Source of the DNA: Rhodoferax sp.
GTDB taxonomy: Bacteria > Pseudomonadota > Gammaproteobacteria > Burkholderiales > Burkholderiaceae
DNA: 9,678 nt
Reading direction: 5' to 3'
Assembly (NCBI GenBank): GCA_020048295.1
Contig: JAIFMT010000087.1
Coordinates: 1-9,678 of the forward strand
How positions within the stretch are numbered: the stretch's first letter is position 1; each line of letters opens with the position of its first letter. Below are positions 7,501 to 9,678 of the stretch, piece by piece. The position numbers were made by a program, and so were the translations under genes. The notes under the pieces are model-generated. The model saw nothing but the letters and a program-made list of their open reading frames with translations. It had not been told where the DNA came from and made no database searches.

Positions 7501-7892
7501 GACAAAGACTCCAGGCTATCGTCCTGCGGCTCGGGCAAGTCCACATCCACATACTGCATCAGGCTGCTGGCAGTTTCGCGCAGCGAATCAATGGCCCGGG
7601 TACGGCTGTCGAGCTCGTGGCGCAGGCGGTCGTTGGTGTGCGACAGCTCCACTGAACTGAGCTGCAGGCTGCGCGTCTTCAGGTCAAGATCACGGTCGTT
7701 TTGTTCATACGCTTCTTCAACACGGGCAAAGAATGCAGGCAGACCCGAAAGCAATCGTGCCGCCGAGACTGAGACGCCAGCGGACTTGGCCAAGGTCGCC
7801 AGTTCCGCCAGCACCTGCGCCAGTTGATGCTCTTCAACGCCCAGCACCCGCCGGGTCTGACGCGCCAGTAATTTATGCATGTAACGAAACAC
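4536..7892 (-). CDS. Hybrid sensor histidine kinase: coiled coil-PAS-PAS-PAS-HisKA-HATPase-REC-REC, Hpt lost by frameshift
   Basis: This 1118-residue kinase has no evident membrane helices, so it is probably cytoplasmic. Order: helical N-terminus and coiled coil (about 20-160); PAS1 with PAC (about 160-270); PAS2 (about 281-400, PAS_3-like); PAS3 (about 408-526); HisKA with SHEIRTP (His 556); HATPase with NAIKFTD (Asn 673), DSGVGI and GGTGLGL; REC1 (about 791-905); REC2 (about 935-1050); the start of an Hpt domain. REC1 keeps Asp 797/Asp 798 and Lys 898 but has Ser 846 where the phosphoacceptor Asp belongs ([13 protein letters not shown]). REC2 is intact (Asp 943, Asp 986, Thr 1016, Lys 1038). 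From residue 1107 the frame is wrong and stops at 4536-4538. The unbroken gene would have run to 4358. The GTG start (7890-7892) directly follows the FIST stop (TGAGTG), suggesting translational coupling; ATG at residue 5 is the alternative. The FIST neighbour resembles the NosP partner of NahK-type kinases. Confidence 0.9.
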   Translation of the reverse strand: MFRYMHKLLARQTRRVLGVEEHQLAQVLAELATLAKSAGVSVSAARLLSGLPAFFARVEEAYEQNDRDLDLKTRSLQLSSVELSHTNDRLRHELDSRTRAIDSLRETASSLMQYVDVDLPEPQDDSLESLSQLMSELVNQREISQRDLQSALSDLAKQKFALDQHAIVSMTDLSGVITYANDKFCEISGYTRDELLGQTHRLINSGVQSRDFFDHLWQTILAGEVWHGEICNRAKGGALYWLQATIVPLLDDRGAPEQFIAIRTDITARKQMQAALVETESRVRRITNAVPGVVYQCEVGQSGIRFTFVSDRLAEIRGLDRQALLADGSLAFAQLLEEDRERCLAAVHQAAARHERWHDDYRIRLPDGSLRWIRSEINPEPTPTASGATVYTGIWQDVTQLKEAGDRLREVTESIPVVVFQYRLWPDGRQNFPFCSSVSEQICGLRPEDVMADPAAFFSQVLADDQEAFVEAFVASARHNTQISLDFRMLHKHSGEVIWVHGESMPKQAPDAGVIWNGYLADISKAQHASEELRRAKEAAEVANQAKSDFLANMSHEIRTPMNGVIGMTDLALETDLTSEQREYLEIVKSSSHLLLRVINDILDFSKIEAGKLLIETISFDLGREVRELLKALAMQAHGKGIELVSDLDPALPLQVLGDPVRLRQILMNLLGNAIKFTDHGEVVLRIEAEPVSQAAFQFHFSVQDSGVGIAPSKLQSIFDAFSQEDSSTTRRFGGTGLGLSISSRLVEALGGHISVQSELGKGSRFDFSVQMAIDHQSHPAAGAGMSFPGLRVLLVDDHPVGRNAVTRMLASLGAQTFAVAGADAALTRLQAAESDAAEFDLLLLSAQLPGMDGLTLARHAQALPACAEVPVILMAMAGQKTEGLRSDEASRVTILSKPFDRDALAQLLSRVLQSELASATVPAPLPAPQDELAALDILLVEDNLVNQKLAVALLQRWGHQVTLAGDGQVALEQLAQHRFDLVLMDMMMPVMDGLEATRRYRAMERGWHTPIVAMTANAMQGDRDRCVQAGMDDYISKPIDMRDLRRILQQYAPHAAAHAQADAQPASQAVAAALVDGRAPAPVFDYLAALNASDQEVVDIIAEIFSALAARGACAQR

Positions 7893-9065
7893 TCACAACG
7901 CGCTGGCCGCCAGCCGGTGGTGCGGTGCAGCCCGTTCGGTCAGGCAAGTGATGGTCATGGTCTGATTGTGCAGACGGCACTGCAGCTCATCTGAAAACGG
8001 ACTGATCTCGCCATAAGAATAAAAGCCGGTCAACACCGCCGCCTGCCCCAGCACATCAGCCACGGCCTCGACCTCCTCCTCAACCCGCCCGCCCATCACC
8101 AGCTTGCGCCCAACACAACTCACCAGCAGCGCCAGGCTCTGCTCTGGTGACGACAGTTCGAGACAGGCGGCTTCGGCAGCCGCTTGTGCCCCATCAATCA
8201 GCGACTGCGTGCTGGCGTGCATCAGCCGCAAATACCCGTCGTTGTCAATGTCACCTGCCAGCGTCAGACTGCCGTGTGCTTCATCGACGGCCAAAATGGT
8301 GCGCAGCAAGCCGATCTCGGCGTGGTCGCGGCCCAGCATCGCGAAGGGAAACAACAGGCCCGAGGCGGGCAAGCCTTTGGCGTGTTCGCCCAAATAGCGC
8401 TTATAGACCTCCAGTGCCGGCTCACCATCGAGCTCAAACAGCACATTGTGGTCACAACGGGTGACTTTGCGCGCTGGGCCAAACGGCTCCCAGCCACCAA
8501 ACGAGCCGTGCGACACCTGCAGTTGGTCACCGTAAAAACCCAGCCCCGCGAGCTGGTCGCTGGCGACCCCGCCATCCGTCAGCACAAAAGTCTGCCTGAA
8601 TGCTGCGTTGTCTCCCGCCAGTCCACCCGTAATCAAAATATCCGGCCCCAATGCCTGCGTCAGGCCGGCGATCATGGCGCTGCCGTTGATGTTGACACCT
8701 TGTCCCAGCACCAGCATGGCGCGCAAACCCTCACGCGGCAACTGCGCGGCCAGCGCCCGCCCGGCCGCCTGTGAATCCTGCATGCTTGCCAGCGGTGTGC
8801 TGACCGCCCGCAATTGGGTGCTGTCAAATTGCACGGCGGTGATCACGCAGCTGCCGTCACTGACACCCTGACTCGAAATCTCACCGGCTGTGGTGCAACC
8901 CAGCCGGATCGCCGCCGGAAACTGGCTGGCCAGGGGTGCCGCCACTGCACCCAGCCAGGTGGCCGATCCAAACACCAGCAGCAATTGGGGTGCCACGCCC
9001 TGCAGGGTGGTCAGCGCTGCGCTGACATCGGTCGGCTCGCGCAGTAGCTGTTGTATCACTTTCAT
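7893..9065 (-). CDS. FIST-domain sensory protein (NosP-like candidate)
   Basis: This 390-residue soluble protein has FIST_N at about 25-215, with GCTTAGEI (56-63) and ITGGLAGDN (145-153). FIST_C follows at about 216-375, with LLVSCVGRKLVMGGRVEEEVEAV (313-335), GFYSYGEISP (347-356) and the closing CRLHNQTMTIT. These are the most conserved family blocks. Family knowledge: FIST proteins are stand-alone sensory modules beside kinases, chemoreceptors or c-di-GMP enzymes. The subset called NosP binds haem and nitric oxide and controls a co-encoded NahK-type hybrid kinase. Length, architecture and position before a hybrid kinase fit NosP, but haem binding cannot be read from the sequence and another small ligand is possible. 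The ATG (9063-9065) has GGAGA 6-10 bases upstream. The stop TGA abuts the kinase GTG. It is the first gene of the three-gene operon; I could not pick out a convincing promoter upstream. Confidence 0.92.
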   Translation of the reverse strand: MKVIQQLLREPTDVSAALTTLQGVAPQLLLVFGSATWLGAVAAPLASQFPAAIRLGCTTAGEISSQGVSDGSCVITAVQFDSTQLRAVSTPLASMQDSQAAGRALAAQLPREGLRAMLVLGQGVNINGSAMIAGLTQALGPDILITGGLAGDNAAFRQTFVLTDGGVASDQLAGLGFYGDQLQVSHGSFGGWEPFGPARKVTRCDHNVLFELDGEPALEVYKRYLGEHAKGLPASGLLFPFAMLGRDHAEIGLLRTILAVDEAHGSLTLAGDIDNDGYLRLMHASTQSLIDGAQAAAEAACLELSSPEQSLALLVSCVGRKLVMGGRVEEEVEAVADVLGQAAVLTGFYSYGEISPFSDELQCRLHNQTMTITCLTERAAPHHRLAASAL

Positions 9066-9097
9066 CGCAGTCTCCGGGTCATTCTGATGCCTAAACT

Positions 9098-9202
9098 CTA
9101 CTTGGTTTCGACGCCTATAAAGTGGCTGCGCAGCAGATTCTTTTGCACCCTGCCGATGCTGTTGCGCGGCAGTTCAGCGACCACCTGGCAGCGCCTAGGC
9201 GC
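9098..9202 (-). pseudogene. 3' remnant of an AMP-binding acyl-CoA synthetase
   Basis: The minus strand here reads APRRCQ, then VVAELPRNSIGRVQKNLLR, then SHFIGVETK and a stop. P-R-N-x-x-G-(K/R)-V-x-(K/R)-x-x-L-R is the C-terminal signature of the acyl-CoA ligase/AMP-binding family (A10 region), with the Q-K-N version typical of malonyl-CoA/fatty-acyl-CoA ligases. The conserved catalytic Lys of that motif is Arg here, which may reflect decay. Upstream in the same frame (9203-9328) the translation no longer resembles the family, so only about 34 codons of a roughly 500-codon gene survive. It lies on the same strand just 32 bases before the FIST start. Confidence 0.72.
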
Positions 9203-9490
9203 GTTGCAAACACACAACGGCACGGCAGCAGCGGTCATGGACATGGCTTGACGCTTGATTGAAAAGTCATGAAAGCGTGATTGTGACGCTGGCCAGCCTG
9301 ACCGATGGGGCCAGCATGCTTCAAACAAAATAGCTGTCAGCGCATGCTGTAAAAGGGCTACAGGCGAATTTTATATAAATGTGAGGGACTTGCCAAAGCA
9401 TCGCTATGGAGCATCACGTTAGCCGCAGCAATGCCATTCTCTGGCACATCATCACGCCACTGCACCCGTGATTGAGTGCTTGAACAGCAG
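9203..9490. other. Stretch without an intact gene between the ligase remnant and the membrane protein
   Basis: I see no convincing coding sequence here in any frame. It holds the second intergenic repeat (9330-9371). It also has an imperfect pair of direct repeats, CGCTTGATTG near 9246 and AGCGTGATTG near 9274. Any promoter of the FIST operon could lie here or in 9066-9097, but I could not pick out a convincing -35/-10 pair. The 5' part of the acyl-CoA synthetase was probably lost across this region. Confidence 0.5.
9330..9371 (+). repeat. Comamonadaceae-type intergenic repeat, copy 2
   Basis: Reading ATAGCTGT-C-AGCGC, 11 bases, GGGCTA-CAG, and ATTT at the end, this aligns gap-free with the minus-strand copy at 3165-3206. 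The outer blocks are conserved and the middle is variable. It sits in the gene-poor stretch upstream of the FIST operon, in the opposite orientation to copy 1. Confidence 0.65.
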
Positions 9491-9678
9491 TCAGTCGGCA
9501 CGCCCCGCAGGCAGCATGCATGCCACCCGCAGCGCCCGCCGCCAGCGCCAGGCCAGAATAAGCAAAGCGCTGACCCCCATCGTGGCACACCACAGCCAGG
9601 CCAGACGGTCCGACGCATTGAACAGCAGCGCCACGGCAATCGTGTTTAGCGCCAGATTCAAGCCCACCCATCCCAATA
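9491..9678 (-). CDS. C-terminus of an unidentified small membrane protein (partial)
   Basis: The frame is open from the window edge to the TGA at 9491-9493 and encodes about 62 residues. These include two hydrophobic stretches (roughly GLNLALNTIAVALLF and LAWLWCATMGVSALLILAW) joined by NASDR and followed by a basic tail (RWRRALRVACMLPAGRAD), consistent with an inner-membrane protein with its C-terminus in the cytoplasm. Codon choice, with G or C in most third positions, fits a real gene better than the two other overlapping frames. I do not recognise the family. The true start lies beyond the window; the TTG at 9674-9676 is probably an internal Leu. Confidence 0.6.
   Translation of the reverse strand, partial: LGWVGLNLALNTIAVALLFNASDRLAWLWCATMGVSALLILAWRWRRALRVACMLPAGRAD

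Noticed and set aside
9358..9671. Two other minus-strand open frames overlapping the membrane-protein fragment
   Set aside because: They have Cys/Gly-rich, domain-free translations; the frame ending at 9491 has clear membrane helices and better codon use.
1..9678. tRNA, rRNA, CRISPR array, insertion sequence or phage/defence genes
   Set aside because: No cloverleaf, repeat-spacer pattern, transposase motif or terminal inverted repeats were found by reading both strands.

Overview
The window looks like a chromosomal segment of a betaproteobacterium of the order Burkholderiales, most likely the Comamonadaceae (Rhodoferax/Polaromonas-like). This rests on the gene order ccoI-ccoS-ccoN, on protein style, on moderately GC-rich codon use, and on two copies of an intergenic repeat that resembles one I remember as abundant in that family. 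It is inference, since no database search was possible.

Left part (1-2648, minus strand): the start of a cbb3 (high-affinity, microaerobic) cytochrome oxidase locus. A copper-translocating P1B ATPase (CcoI/FixI) overlaps by one base the small assembly protein CcoS. After a 90-base gap comes the first 16 codons of ccoN, the catalytic subunit. The gap holds a perfect FNR/Anr/FixK box (TTGAT-N4-ATCAA). A UspA-type universal stress protein gene is transcribed divergently from ccoI. The 74-base gap between them carries a good FNR-like box and a -10-like hexamer at class II spacing, plus a perfect 10-bp inverted repeat, so usp probably belongs to the same oxygen regulon.

Middle and right part (3225-9065, minus strand): a three-gene signalling operon. 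Its order is a FIST-domain sensor, then a large hybrid histidine kinase (coiled coil, three PAS, HisKA, HATPase, REC1, REC2, remains of Hpt), then a response regulator with an intact REC and a catalytic HD-GYP domain (cyclic-di-GMP phosphodiesterase). The order resembles the NosP/NahK nitric-oxide modules of other proteobacteria, in which a FIST haem protein controls a kinase that feeds c-di-GMP enzymes. The kinase shows two lesions. Its first receiver has Ser (846) where the phosphoacceptor Asp should be. Its C-terminal Hpt domain is cut by a short internal deletion plus frameshift, so the phosphorylatable His is out of frame with the kinase. As read here, the phosphorelay to the HD-GYP protein would need a separate Hpt protein or direct transfer.

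Far right (9066-9678): no intact gene is complete. There is a decayed 3' end of an AMP-binding acyl-CoA synthetase (last ~34 codons only), a second copy of the intergenic repeat, and at the window edge the C-terminus of an unidentified small membrane protein on the minus strand. No RNA genes, CRISPR arrays, insertion sequences or phage genes were seen.
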